Below, piece after piece: positions 11,305-19,499 of a stretch of DNA of 64,000 bases (position 1 is its first letter; every line of letters starts with the position of its first letter). The stretch lies in NCBI GenBank assembly GCA_903862425.1, contig CAIOYC010000033.1:1-64000 (forward strand), given 5' to 3'. This DNA comes from an uncultured Caulobacterales bacterium (GTDB taxonomy: Bacteria > Pseudomonadota > Alphaproteobacteria > Caulobacterales > Caulobacteraceae). A program made the translations under genes and the position numbers. Under the pieces are notes generated by a model. It was not told the origin of the DNA, did not search any database, and worked only from the letters and a program-made list of their open reading frames with translations.

Positions 11305-11321
11305 TTTCCTGCCCCCGATGC

Positions 11322-12236
11322 TCACCGCGAGCCGCTCCCATTATAGGTGAAGTAGAGTCGGCGCTGTCCCTGCGAGACCAAGACGCGGTGCGACGCGAAG
11401 AAATCCGTGCCCAGGACAAGGTTTTCCTGCGAAAGGGGGCCGTTCGAATAGTAGGCGGTCGTATTGTATTCTCTCAGGCGGGGAGACAGATCGGCGAGAG
11501 GATAGTCGCCGTTGTGGATGGTCTCCTGGTCAAGCGCGATGGTTTTCGGCCGAACTCGACCGCGATCCGGGTCGGCGCCGAAGGTGCGCGCCGTCGATGT
11601 GCTGAAAACCGACCGCGAGACGCCGCTCGCCAATTCGGCGATGGCGAGCGCGCCATTCACCTTGGCGTCGACGAACAGGCCATGATCGTCCGGATTGGTC
11701 GCGATAAGCGGCAGGGTCGAGAAGGCGCCGCCCCAGTACATCACCTCCTCGCCGAGACAGTCCTCAGCAGCGAGGAAGCGGATCGCACCGTGGGCGAGGT
11801 CGAACTCCACATCGGAGCGGCTCAGGAAATCCGACCCCAGCCGGCCGACCACGCCCTGCCCCGGCGCATCGCTCTCCAGCAGGTGAAACCGAAAATCCCG
11901 TGCCGTGAACGATCCCACCCGAAGCGATTCAACTAACGACATCATGATGGGCTGAGCGCGTTTGACCTCGTAGAGGCGACTACTTTCCTGCTCATAGGCG
12001 GTGAGGCCCAGCGACGGCACGGCGGCCGAGTAGAGAGCGCTCGTGCTGGCGCCGGTATCGACCAGGAAACGCACGAGATGGCCGTTTATCCGGCCATCGG
12101 CCAGAGGGCGGCCCCCCTCGATGTGTACGGGAATTTCGGCCACCACCCTGATCCTGCACGCGGAGGCGGGACCCGCGCCGAGCAGACCCAGTATCGCCAT
12201 CGGCAGCACCGCCGCCGCTATCAATGCAGACTTCAT
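11322..12236 (-). CDS. Retropepsin-like aspartyl protease (paralogue A)
   Basis: The 304-residue secreted product (signal peptide with hydrophobic core, cleavage near ASA) has one canonical aspartyl-protease motif, LVDTGAST, in its first half. It then has the same GSDFLSRSDVEFDLAHG and YWGGAFSTLPL blocks as the neighbour. A second motif position in the C-terminal half reads AELASGVS, without Asp, so a single chain cannot supply both active-site aspartates; a retropepsin-like homodimer is possible. The ATG at 12236 follows GGGGGCAGGG directly and begins the signal peptide; the longer upstream ORF extension has no coding character. First gene of a two-gene tandem duplication. Confidence 0.78.
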   Translation of the reverse strand: MKSALIAAAVLPMAILGLLGAGPASACRIRVVAEIPVHIEGGRPLADGRINGHLVRFLVDTGASTSALYSAAVPSLGLTAYEQESSRLYEVKRAQPIMMSLVESLRVGSFTARDFRFHLLESDAPGQGVVGRLGSDFLSRSDVEFDLAHGAIRFLAAEDCLGEEVMYWGGAFSTLPLIATNPDDHGLFVDAKVNGALAIAELASGVSRSVFSTSTARTFGADPDRGRVRPKTIALDQETIHNGDYPLADLSPRLREYNTTAYYSNGPLSQENLVLGTDFFASHRVLVSQGQRRLYFTYNGSGSR

Positions 12237-12363
12237 CCCTGCCCCCAAGGCAACTGAACGGCGAGTTTGGACTGGGAAAGCAGCGCCGTAAATAGGGCTT
12301 ACAATGCGTCGGGCTTTGGCGTTCGCCGCGGCGCTTGCTAAGGAGGTCGGGCAAGGAAGCCTC

Positions 12364-12579
12364 ATGCCCGACCGCGTCTTTTATCCCCTGTCCGCCCTGG
12401 TGATCGTTCTGCTGATCGGGCTGGCCAGCGTCTATCCGCAGGGCCAGGGCGCGCGCTCGCCCAAACCCTTCGGCCACGCCACCTGGGCGCAGATGCATCC
12501 GCCCAAGCCGCCCGCTATCAAACCCGGCGCCGTCGTGAAGCCGCCGTCCGACGCCGCGAACCTGAAAGGTCCGTTCTGA
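12364..12579 (+). CDS. Small single-pass membrane protein coupled to kdsD
   Basis: The 71-residue product has one membrane segment (about residues 8-25) followed by a periplasmic-looking tail rich in Pro, Lys and Gly. The ATG at 12364 is preferred to 12304 because AAGGAAG lies just upstream and the membrane segment then starts close to the N-terminus. Its stop codon overlaps the kdsD start (TGATG), so the two are translationally coupled. I do not recognise the family. Context suggests a link to Kdo/LPS synthesis or an envelope accessory role, but this is inference only. Confidence 0.6.
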   Translation: MPDRVFYPLSALVIVLLIGLASVYPQGQGARSPKPFGHATWAQMHPPKPPAIKPGAVVKPPSDAANLKGPF

Positions 12580-13550
12580 TGGCCGCCGCGCCGGCCCCGA
12601 AGGCGTTCGACGCCGTCGCCGTGGGCCGCCGGGTGCTGGGCATCGAGGCGCACGCTCTGGGGGTCCTGGCGGACGGTCTAGGCGACGACTTCGACGCCGT
12701 GGTCGCGCTGATCGCCAGGCTCAAGGGCCGGGTTGTGCTGACCGGCGTCGGCAAATCGGGTCATGTGGCGCGCAAGATCGCCGCCACCCTCGCCTCCACC
12801 GGCCAGTCCGCCCTCTATGTCCACGCCACCGAGGCCAGCCACGGCGACCTCGGCATGATCCACCAGGACGACGCGGTCCTGGCCCTCAGCAAGACCGGCG
12901 AGACGCGTGAGCTGGCCGACGTGATCGCCTATGCCAAGCGCTTCGCCATCCCGCTGATCGCCATGACCGCCTTCGCCGACAGCGCCCTCGGCCGAGCCGC
13001 CGACCACCTGCTGCTAATTCCCGATGCGCCCGAGGCCGCGGATGCGCTGAACGCGCCGACCACCTCCACCACCCTGCAGATCGCCCTGGGCGACGCTCTG
13101 GCGGTGGCGCTGCTTGAACAACGGGGCTTCTCTCCACACGACTTCAAGATCTTCCACCCGGGCGGCAAGCTCGGCGCGGCTCTGCGCAGCGTGCGCGAGA
13201 TCATGCATGTGGGGGCCGAGTTGCCGCTCGTGGCGCCGCATACTTCCATGGCGGACGCGTTGCTGGTCATGACCGAGCGCCGGTTCGGCGCGCTCGGCGT
13301 CGTTGATAGCGAAGGCCGTCTGATCGGGGTGATTACCGACGGGGACCTGCGCCGAAAGATCGACGGGCTGTTGACCCACTCCGCCGGCGAGGTGATGAGC
13401 CCCAGCCCCCGCACCATCGCCCCCGACGCCCTGGCCGGCGAGGCTCTGCACGAGATGGAGGGGCGCATCACCGTCCTGTTCGTGGTGGAGGACGGCCGCC
13501 CGATCGGCGTCCTGCACATCCACGACCTGCTCCGCAGCGGCGTGGCGTAG
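12579..13550 (+). CDS. kdsD: Arabinose-5-phosphate isomerase (KpsF/GutQ family)
   Basis: It interconverts ribulose 5-phosphate and arabinose 5-phosphate, the first step of Kdo synthesis for LPS. The 323-residue product has an N-terminal SIS sugar-isomerase domain (GVGKSGHVARKIAATLASTG near residue 50-70, HGDLGMI near 90) and two C-terminal CBS domains (about 205-323). Length and order are those of the family. It overlaps the stop of a small membrane protein gene and is followed after 75 bases by a phosphomannomutase gene and then galU, a sensible group for LPS and polysaccharide sugar supply. Confidence 0.95.
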   Translation: MAAAPAPKAFDAVAVGRRVLGIEAHALGVLADGLGDDFDAVVALIARLKGRVVLTGVGKSGHVARKIAATLASTGQSALYVHATEASHGDLGMIHQDDAVLALSKTGETRELADVIAYAKRFAIPLIAMTAFADSALGRAADHLLLIPDAPEAADALNAPTTSTTLQIALGDALAVALLEQRGFSPHDFKIFHPGGKLGAALRSVREIMHVGAELPLVAPHTSMADALLVMTERRFGALGVVDSEGRLIGVITDGDLRRKIDGLLTHSAGEVMSPSPRTIAPDALAGEALHEMEGRITVLFVVEDGRPIGVLHIHDLLRSGVA

Positions 13551-13625
13551 CGACCAAAGAGCGGCGCCGCGTTGCGGCTGGCGCGGCGAGCGCCTAGTAA
13601 GGCGCATCAAATAACGAAGGCCTCC

Positions 13626-15128
13626 ATGACCTCGCTGATTCCGCGCGCCGACATCCTGCCCAATACGCTTGAGTACGAGACCATTCCGTTGGTGAAGGCC
13701 ACGGGCTTTCGAGAATACGATGCGCGCTGGATTCTGGAAAAGGAGATCAATCTCCTCGGCATACAGGCCCTCGGTCTCGGCCTCGGGACGCTGATCCACG
13801 AACTGGGCGTCGCGCCGAGGATCGTCGTCGGCCACGACTTCCGCTCCTATTCGCTGTCGGTGAAGCAGGCCCTGATGCTGGGCCTGGTCTCGGCCGGGTG
13901 CGAGGTTCTGGATATCGGTCTGGCCGTGTCCCCCATGGCCTATTGGGCCCAGTTCGATCTCGACGCGCCGTGCGTGGCCATGGTCACCGCCAGCCACAAC
14001 GAGAACGGCTGGACCGGAGTGAAGATGGGCTCCGACAAGCCCAAGACCTTCGGCCCCGAACAGATCGAGCCCCTGAAGAAGATCGTGCTTGAAGGCCGGG
14101 GCGTGGAGCGTCCCGGCGGGGTGGTGACGCGCGTCGATGGCGTCCGCGAGCGCTATATCGCCTCGGTCTCGCAGACCCGCATCGCTCGCAAGCTGCGCGT
14201 CGTCTGCGCCTGCGGCAACGGCACGGCGGGCGCCTTCTCGCCCATGGCGCTGGAGCGGATGGGGGTCGAGGTGATCCCCATGGATATCGACCTCGACTGG
14301 ACCTTCCCCAAGTACAATCCCAATCCCGAAGACCATGAGATGCTGCACGCCATGAGCGAGGCGGTGAAGCGCGAAGGCGCGGACCTGGCCCTCGGCTTCG
14401 ATGGCGACGGCGACCGGTGCGGGGTGGTGGACGATACGGGCGAAGAGATCTTCGCCGACAAGATCGGCCTGATGCTCGCCCGCGACCTGTCCGCCATCCA
14501 CAAGAACGCGACCTTCGTGGTCGATGTGAAGTCCACCGGACTCTACGCCACCGACCCGGTGCTGAAGGCCAACGGCGCCACCACGATCTACTGGAAGACC
14601 GGCCACTCCTACATCAAGCGCAAGACCGCCGAGCTCGGCGCCCTGGCCGGGTTCGAGAAGTCGGGCCACTTCTTCTTTAATCAGCCGCTCGGCTACGGCT
14701 ATGACGACGGTCTGGTCGCCGCCGCCGCCGTGCTGCAGATGCTGGACCGCAATCCCGGCAAGAAGCTCAGCGAACTGCGCCAGGCCCTGCCGCCCGCCTA
14801 CACATCCCTCACCATGTCGCCCCATGCGGGGGACGAGGTGAAGTACGGCGTGGTCGACAAGGTGGTGAAGGAGTACCAGGACCTGGCGGCCAGGGGCGGC
14901 GAGATCCTCGGTCGCAAGATCAACGAGGTGATCACCGTCAACGGCGTGCGGGTGGCGCTGGACGACGGGTCCTGGGTGCTGGTGCGCGCTTCATCGAACA
15001 AGCCGGAGCTGGTGGTCGTGGTCGAAAGCATGCGCTCGGAAGCCGACATGCGCGACTTATTTCGGAACGAAGTGAAGCCACGCCTCGCCGCCCACGCCGA
15101 AGTCGGCGCCTACAACCAAGAAATTTGA
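13626..15128 (+). CDS. Phosphomannomutase/phosphoglucomutase
   Basis: This alpha-D-phosphohexomutase interconverts hexose 1- and 6-phosphates, feeding GDP-mannose or UDP-glucose synthesis. The 500-residue product has the catalytic phosphoserine loop TASHN near residue 122, the metal-binding loop DGDGDRCG near 258-265, a sugar-binding GFEKSGHFF segment near 345, and a C-terminal phosphate-binding domain with RASSNKPEL. The ATG at 13626 is preferred over 13572, whose extra residues are Arg/Ala-rich and not family-like. It sits between kdsD and galU in the same direction. AlgC/ManB-type; mannose versus glucose preference cannot be read from the sequence. Confidence 0.93.
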   Translation: MTSLIPRADILPNTLEYETIPLVKATGFREYDARWILEKEINLLGIQALGLGLGTLIHELGVAPRIVVGHDFRSYSLSVKQALMLGLVSAGCEVLDIGLAVSPMAYWAQFDLDAPCVAMVTASHNENGWTGVKMGSDKPKTFGPEQIEPLKKIVLEGRGVERPGGVVTRVDGVRERYIASVSQTRIARKLRVVCACGNGTAGAFSPMALERMGVEVIPMDIDLDWTFPKYNPNPEDHEMLHAMSEAVKREGADLALGFDGDGDRCGVVDDTGEEIFADKIGLMLARDLSAIHKNATFVVDVKSTGLYATDPVLKANGATTIYWKTGHSYIKRKTAELGALAGFEKSGHFFFNQPLGYGYDDGLVAAAAVLQMLDRNPGKKLSELRQALPPAYTSLTMSPHAGDEVKYGVVDKVVKEYQDLAARGGEILGRKINEVITVNGVRVALDDGSWVLVRASSNKPELVVVVESMRSEADMRDLFRNEVKPRLAAHAEVGAYNQEI

Positions 15129-15152
15129 ATTGACGCGTTGGGGGACGCAAGA

Positions 15153-16028
15153 ATGAAAAAAATCCGCAAGGCCGTTTTCCCGGTGGCGGGGCTTGGCACG
15201 CGCATGCTGCCGGCGGCTAAGACCGTAGCCAAGGAGATGCTGACGGTCGTGGACCGTCCGCTGATCCACTATGTGATGGCCGAGGCGCGGGCGGCGGGGA
15301 TCGAGCACTTCGTGCTCGTCACCGGTCGCGGCAAGACGGCGATGGAGGACTATTTCGACCACCATATCGAACTGCAGGCCACCCTAGAGGCCAAAAAGAA
15401 GAACGAGATCCTCGACCAGCTGATGGCCGACCTGCCCAAGGAGGGCGAGATCAGCTATGTGCGCCAGATGGCTCCGCTGGGCCTCGGCCATGCGGTGTGG
15501 TGCGCGCGCGAGATCATCGGCGACGAACCCTTCGCGGTCCTGTTGCCCGACATGATTATGGACGCCACGCCCGGCTGCACCCGCCAGATGATCGACGCCT
15601 ATGAGCAGACCGATGGCGGCTCGGTCGTTGTGGTCGAGCCCGTGCCCGCCGGCATGGCGCACCAGTATGGCATCGTCGCCCTGGAGAACCAGGAGGGGCG
15701 GCTGAACAAGATGACCGGCATGGTGGAGAAGCCGGCGCCTGGGACTGAGCCCTCCAACCTGTTCATCTCCGGCCGGTACATCCTTCAGCCCGAGATCTTC
15801 GAGGTGCTGAACGACCGCAAGACCGGCGCCGGCGGGGAGATCCAGCTGACCGACGCCATGCTGAAGATGCTGAGCGCGGGCAGCCCCTATTACGCCCTCG
15901 AATACGACGGCAAGACCTATGACTGCGGCGACAAGCTCGGCTGGCTGCGCGCCAATGTGGCGATGGCCCTGCAGCGCCCCGACATCAAGGGCGTACGCGC
16001 CATGATCGAGACCGAGCTGAAGCGCTAA
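15153..16028 (+). CDS. galU: UTP-glucose-1-phosphate uridylyltransferase
   Basis: It makes UDP-glucose from UTP and glucose 1-phosphate for LPS, exopolysaccharide and glycan synthesis. The 291-residue product starts with the nucleotide-binding signature GLGTRMLPAAK near residues 14-24 and has LPDMIMD (metal-binding Asp) near 133, VEKP near 195, and GAGGEIQLTDA near 230. The ATG at 15153 follows GGGGGA; the in-frame TTG at 15138 is less likely. It follows the phosphohexomutase gene by 24 bases, so the two consecutive reactions (glucose-6-P to glucose-1-P to UDP-glucose) are encoded side by side. A hairpin follows the gene. Confidence 0.96.
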   Translation: MKKIRKAVFPVAGLGTRMLPAAKTVAKEMLTVVDRPLIHYVMAEARAAGIEHFVLVTGRGKTAMEDYFDHHIELQATLEAKKKNEILDQLMADLPKEGEISYVRQMAPLGLGHAVWCAREIIGDEPFAVLLPDMIMDATPGCTRQMIDAYEQTDGGSVVVVEPVPAGMAHQYGIVALENQEGRLNKMTGMVEKPAPGTEPSNLFISGRYILQPEIFEVLNDRKTGAGGEIQLTDAMLKMLSAGSPYYALEYDGKTYDCGDKLGWLRANVAMALQRPDIKGVRAMIETELKR

Positions 16029-16058
16029 GCTACACCTTTGAATAACCTATGATAACAG

Positions 16059-16085
16059 CCGGCGTGCGAACGACTCTCACGCCGG
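16059..16085 (+). terminator. Hairpin after galU
   Basis: CCGGCGTG (16059-16066) pairs with CACGCCGG (16078-16085) around an 11-base loop. There is no T-run, so it is at best a weak or factor-dependent terminator. Its last bases overlap the GGAAC of a candidate EcfG promoter. Confidence 0.45.
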
Positions 16086-16108
16086 AACCAGCAGTTCTAC
16101 CCGGCGCT
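16084..16108 (+). promoter_or_regulatory. Weak EcfG/SigT-like promoter candidate
   Basis: GGAAC at 16084-16088 is followed after 16 bases by CGCT (16105-16108), one mismatch from the GGAAC-N16-CGTT consensus of alphaproteobacterial general-stress sigma factors. It sits 26 bases before the hemerythrin-domain gene, a plausible stress gene. The match could be chance. Confidence 0.3.
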
Positions 16109-16134
16109 ACGCCTCCACATCCATGGAGGCTGCA

Positions 16135-16725
16135 ATGGCGACGACGAAGACGAAGACCAAGGCGAAGAAAACCCCCGCCGGTACGATGATGGTGAAGCGC
16201 TATGACGGCCGCCGCGTGCGCCAGCCCGAAGCGCTCGCCTTCCTGATGAAGCAGCACCGCGAGGTCGAGGCCTTGTTCGACTCCTTCGAGGCGTCGGAGG
16301 ACGATGCGGAAAAGACCCGTCTCGTCGATCAGATCTGCCTCGCCCTCGCCGTTCACGCCAAGATCGAGGAAGAGCTGCTCTATCCCGAGGCCGAGGAGAA
16401 GATCGACGAGCCGGACATGGTCGATGAGGCCTATGTGGAGCACGCCACGGCCAAGGATCTCATCGCCCAGCTCGAAGGCATGAAGGTGGGCGACCCGTAC
16501 TACGACGCCAAGGTCACCGTGCTCGGCGAGTATATCGCCCACCACGTCAAGGAAGAGGAAACCGAACTCTTTCCCGAGATCAAGCGCGCGGACATGGACC
16601 TCGTCGACATCGGCAAAAAGCTGGAGGCGCGGGCCGAGCAGTTGAAGGCCGAGCTCGGCGATCCCGACAGCGCGGGGGCCAAGTCCAAGATCAAGGCCGA
16701 CGCCTCCGCCGGCGCGCACCTTTAG
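16135..16725 (+). CDS. Hemerythrin HHE domain protein
   Basis: The 196-residue product has a Lys/Thr-rich N-terminus and then a hemerythrin-like four-helix bundle. Candidate di-iron ligands are His in KQHREVEALF, His and Glu in AVHAKIEEELLYPE, His in EAYVEHATAKD and the His pair in IAHHVKEEETELFPE. Proteins of this family bind a di-iron centre and take part in oxygen, nitric oxide or iron handling. The ATG at 16135 follows GGAGG by a few bases and is preferred to the ATG at 16123. A weak general-stress promoter motif lies upstream. It converges with the DUF347 membrane protein gene. Confidence 0.88.
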   Translation: MATTKTKTKAKKTPAGTMMVKRYDGRRVRQPEALAFLMKQHREVEALFDSFEASEDDAEKTRLVDQICLALAVHAKIEEELLYPEAEEKIDEPDMVDEAYVEHATAKDLIAQLEGMKVGDPYYDAKVTVLGEYIAHHVKEEETELFPEIKRADMDLVDIGKKLEARAEQLKAELGDPDSAGAKSKIKADASAGAHL

Positions 16726-16778
16726 TTACGGGGCTTCCGCTCACCCGGCATTCGCCGGATGAGCGGTTATCGCACGTT

Positions 16779-17621
16779 CTACGGCGCGGCGGCCCCTGCC
16801 GGTCGCCGCAGCCGGGGCGACAGCAACACCAGCACCACCATGGCCAGAGCGATGACGCCGGTGGCGGCAAAGCGGCCAAACTCCAGGCCGCCCTGGGCAT
16901 GCGGCTTGGTGAGGGTGTCCCCAAGGGTGGCGCCCAGCGGCCGTGTCAGCACATAGGCGGCCCAGAACAGCACCGCCTGCGGTAGGGCCTTCAGCCGGTA
17001 CAGCAGCGCCACCACCGCGATCAGCACCGCGAAAACCACCGCAGCTAATTCGAAGCCCCAGGCGTCCCACGCCACTCCGGGCGCGTGGAAGAGCTTGGGC
17101 ATCAGGTCAGGAATGGTCTCGGAGCTGAAATCGCCAAGCGCGGTGCCGAGGGTGTTGGAGACCAGGATGGTCAGCCAGTAGAACACCTCGTCCTTGCGCG
17201 TGGTGATGTGGTCGGCGGCGATCTTTCCGGTGGTGAGCTTCCAGACGACCAGTACAGCGATCACCAGCCCCAGCAACATGGCGGACGAGGCCGTATAGCC
17301 CATGTGCAGGGTGCGATCGATGAAGTCGGAGGTCGTGGTTCCCACCGTGGTTGTGGCCACAACCACCAGCCAGTAGAGGATCGGGTGATAGCGCCGCGCC
17401 CGAACCTGCAGCGTCATCGTCACGGCGAAGAAGATCAGGAAGATCGCCGTGGCGACCAGATAGCCCAGCTTCAGGCTCATGGAGACCGCGTCGCCGCCCG
17501 TCTCTCCCACCGTTGTGGCGCAGATCTTCACCAGCCAGAACATCAGGATGGCGGGCGGGGCCTTGCTCAGCATCTCATGCGAGAGCTTGGACCCGTGGCC
17601 CTCGGTGAGGACGTCGGTCAT
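16779..17621 (-). CDS. Multi-pass membrane protein with DUF347 repeats (COG4705-like)
   Basis: The 280-residue product has about eight membrane segments arranged as repeats. Each repeat carries a short motif of the form T.G...(G/S)D: TVGETGGD, TVGTTTSD, TLGTALGD and PLGATLGD. This is the pattern of the DUF347 repeat (COG4705) in bacterial integral membrane proteins of unknown function. Conserved acidic residues inside or next to membrane segments suggest ion or small-solute handling, but this is inference. The start overlaps the stop of the YncE-like gene by four bases; it is the last gene of a four-gene operon headed by PadR. Confidence 0.75.
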   Translation of the reverse strand: MTDVLTEGHGSKLSHEMLSKAPPAILMFWLVKICATTVGETGGDAVSMSLKLGYLVATAIFLIFFAVTMTLQVRARRYHPILYWLVVVATTTVGTTTSDFIDRTLHMGYTASSAMLLGLVIAVLVVWKLTTGKIAADHITTRKDEVFYWLTILVSNTLGTALGDFSSETIPDLMPKLFHAPGVAWDAWGFELAAVVFAVLIAVVALLYRLKALPQAVLFWAAYVLTRPLGATLGDTLTKPHAQGGLEFGRFAATGVIALAMVVLVLLSPRLRRPAGAAAP

Positions 17622-18616
17622 TGGGCGCCGGCGGCCGGGGCGACAACCAGCACGGCGAAGCTACCGGGAATCATGGCCGGGCGCGCCGTCCCTACCGGCG
17701 GCGCATACTGGGCCGAGGGCAGGTAGAGACGCCCGGTCGAGGGATCGAGCGCCACCGTTCGCGCGCCCTTGGCGGTGGGCACGACCGCCACCACCTCCGG
17801 CTTCGCCCCGAGGCGGATGACCGACAGCGTGCCGTCCCCGCCGGAGGGGATGAAAGCGAGACGGCGGGCCTCGTCATAGACCGCGCCGTCGGGCCGCGGC
17901 CCGACCTTCAGGCTCGCGATCTGGCGTCCATCCGGCGATGAGACCACCGCCACGCCATTGGCGCAGGCGGACACGATCTGCTTGTCCACCACGGAGTAGG
18001 CGATACCGGTCGGCCCTTCGCACCCCGTGAGCGGGAACCGCGACAGCAGCTTGCGCGCCTTGGTGTCGATGACGGCGACCTCGTTCTTGTTCTCGATATT
18101 GACGTACATCCGCCCGGCCCCGTCCGCCGCGCCGAGTTCGAGGTCGCCGGAGACCGGGACTGTCGCGACCACCTTGGCCGCGACAGGATCGACCACGCTG
18201 ATCTCGCCCGAGCCGGGATTCATCACCCACGCCGTCTGGGTGGCGGGGTCATAGGCCACGGCATCCGGGTTCTTTCCCACGGTCAGGGTGGCGATCACCT
18301 GACCCGTCGCGCCCTCGAACACGGTGGCCGTACCGGTCCCGCCGCTGGTGGAGATCACCCGCGTGGTTCCGGGAATCGGCAGGGCCCCGTGCCCGCGCGC
18401 GGCCGGAACGAGGTTGGCCGTCGCCTGGCCCGTGGTGAGGTCCACCGCCATCACCCCGGTGCTGCGCGCCACATAGAGGCGGTGCGCCACCGGATCGACG
18501 CCGAGCAGGTCCCATCCGCCGTCCGGTCCCGCGATCTTGTCGACCACCGCATAGGACGGCGCGCTCACGGTGGTCGCCGCCGCGGCAAGCGCGGCGAGAA
18601 GGTTGAGGATCGGCAT
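17618..18616 (-). CDS. Secreted YncE-family beta-propeller protein
   Basis: The 332-residue product has a signal peptide (residues 1-18) and repeated beta-propeller blades with YVNN/YNPA-like motifs: GVDPVAHRLYVAR, AYDPATQTAWVMN, VYDEARRLAFIPS and ALDPSTGRLYLPS. This is the YncE/SMP-30-like propeller pattern, periplasmic proteins thought to bind ligands or other proteins. The gene overlaps the DUF347 gene by four bases and follows the 18632 gene by 15 bases, so the products probably work together at the envelope. No catalytic residues are recognisable. Confidence 0.82.
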   Translation of the reverse strand: MPILNLLAALAAAATTVSAPSYAVVDKIAGPDGGWDLLGVDPVAHRLYVARSTGVMAVDLTTGQATANLVPAARGHGALPIPGTTRVISTSGGTGTATVFEGATGQVIATLTVGKNPDAVAYDPATQTAWVMNPGSGEISVVDPVAAKVVATVPVSGDLELGAADGAGRMYVNIENKNEVAVIDTKARKLLSRFPLTGCEGPTGIAYSVVDKQIVSACANGVAVVSSPDGRQIASLKVGPRPDGAVYDEARRLAFIPSGGDGTLSVIRLGAKPEVVAVVPTAKGARTVALDPSTGRLYLPSAQYAPPVGTARPAMIPGSFAVLVVAPAAGAQ

Positions 18617-18631
18617 TGGACGTCCTTGCGG

Positions 18632-19156
18632 CTAGTCGAGGAAACGGAGGCTGAGCTGGCGCCCGACCGCGCTGGCGGCGAGGGCCGGAAGCACGAGCAC
18701 GACCCAGCGCACGCTGTGGATCAGGTCGCGCGGCATCGTCTCATAGGCCGGGCGGATGCCGCTCAGCGCCTCGAACGCGTTCACGCCCGCGACGACCACG
18801 CCGACAAGAACACCCGAAAGCAGAAAGCGCCTGGGGCTGAGCAGTCCCAGCACCAGGGCGAGCAGGCCGACGACGCCCAGCGTCATCAGGCTCTCGTCTG
18901 CACTCCATTGGTAGAGCGCCATGGTGGTGAGCGAGAGGGCCAGCAGAAGTGGATACAACGCGCCGCCGGGAGACAGGTCCAGGCTCGCCCACCAGGCGCC
19001 GAAGGCCCAGCCCAGCGGGTTATCCGCGTCCGACAGGCTGGCGTGCTCGCTCAGCACCGCCTCCGCCCAATCCGGATAGCGTCGCCTCAGCCGACCGGCG
19101 GCGGCGCAGGCGAACCCTTTCGCCAGCCATCGCCGGATGGGCAGCGAGGCGCTCAC
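18632..19156 (-). CDS. Membrane protein cotranscribed with padR
   Basis: The 174-residue product has a cytoplasmic N-terminal part of about 60 residues (with RRRYPDWAEAVL, resembling the permease-prefix helices often found after PadR) and four membrane segments at about 64-80, 92-106, 110-128 and 147-165. It starts with GTG overlapping the padR stop by four bases. In other bacteria, a membrane protein directly after a padR gene often acts as its partner or target. Family not recognised; specific function unknown. Confidence 0.72.
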   Translation of the reverse strand: MSASLPIRRWLAKGFACAAAGRLRRRYPDWAEAVLSEHASLSDADNPLGWAFGAWWASLDLSPGGALYPLLLALSLTTMALYQWSADESLMTLGVVGLLALVLGLLSPRRFLLSGVLVGVVVAGVNAFEALSGIRPAYETMPRDLIHSVRWVVLVLPALAASAVGRQLSLRFLD

Positions 19157-19464
19157 GCCAGCGCCTCCCCGGCCTCGGCCTCGGCCTCAGGCGCGGCGTC
19201 CTCCTGGAGCGACCGGGCGAAATCAACGCCCGCATTGGACAACCGGTAGGCGTGGCGGGCTGGACGGCCCGGCCGGTCGGGCTCCACCCACTTGGCTTCC
19301 AGCAGGCCGCGCTCGTGAAGACGGATCAGCAGCGGATAGAGGGTGCCGGAACTCAGGCCCGACAGCTTGCCGAGATCATAGCCGTGGCGCCACTCCGCGG
19401 GCTGGCTGAGCAGGGCGTCGAGTACATTGCGGGTCTGGCGCGATGGAGCGCGATTGCGGGGCAT
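19153..19464 (-). CDS. PadR-family transcriptional regulator
   Basis: The 103-residue protein is a short PadR-type winged-helix repressor: a helix-turn-helix with HGYDLGKLSGLSSGTLYPLLIRLHE (residues about 27-50) and a wing with RPARHAYRLS. The C-terminus is short and acidic, without a long dimerisation domain, which is typical of the small PadR class. It heads a minus-strand operon (membrane protein, YncE-like, DUF347). The opposing outer-membrane gene starts only 33 bases away, so PadR probably controls both directions from this gap. Confidence 0.9.
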   Translation of the reverse strand: MPRNRAPSRQTRNVLDALLSQPAEWRHGYDLGKLSGLSSGTLYPLLIRLHERGLLEAKWVEPDRPGRPARHAYRLSNAGVDFARSLQEDAAPEAEAEAGEALA

Positions 19465-19499
19465 GCAATAAATCTACATAAGTCGCATTCTCATGCAAT
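19462..19499. promoter_or_regulatory. Divergent padR/barrel control region with direct repeats
   Basis: CATGCAAT occurs at 19462-19469 (overlapping the padR start codon) and again at 19492-19499 (overlapping the start of the opposing gene), 30 bases apart. The AT-rich stretch between them, with TCTACATAAG, is the only sequence available for both promoters. Repeats spaced by three helical turns at both start codons suggest operator sites, probably for PadR. Confidence 0.45.

Noticed and set aside
13014-14825. 603-codon minus-strand ORF opposite kdsD and the phosphohexomutase
   Set aside because: Antisense shadow of two well-supported enzymes.
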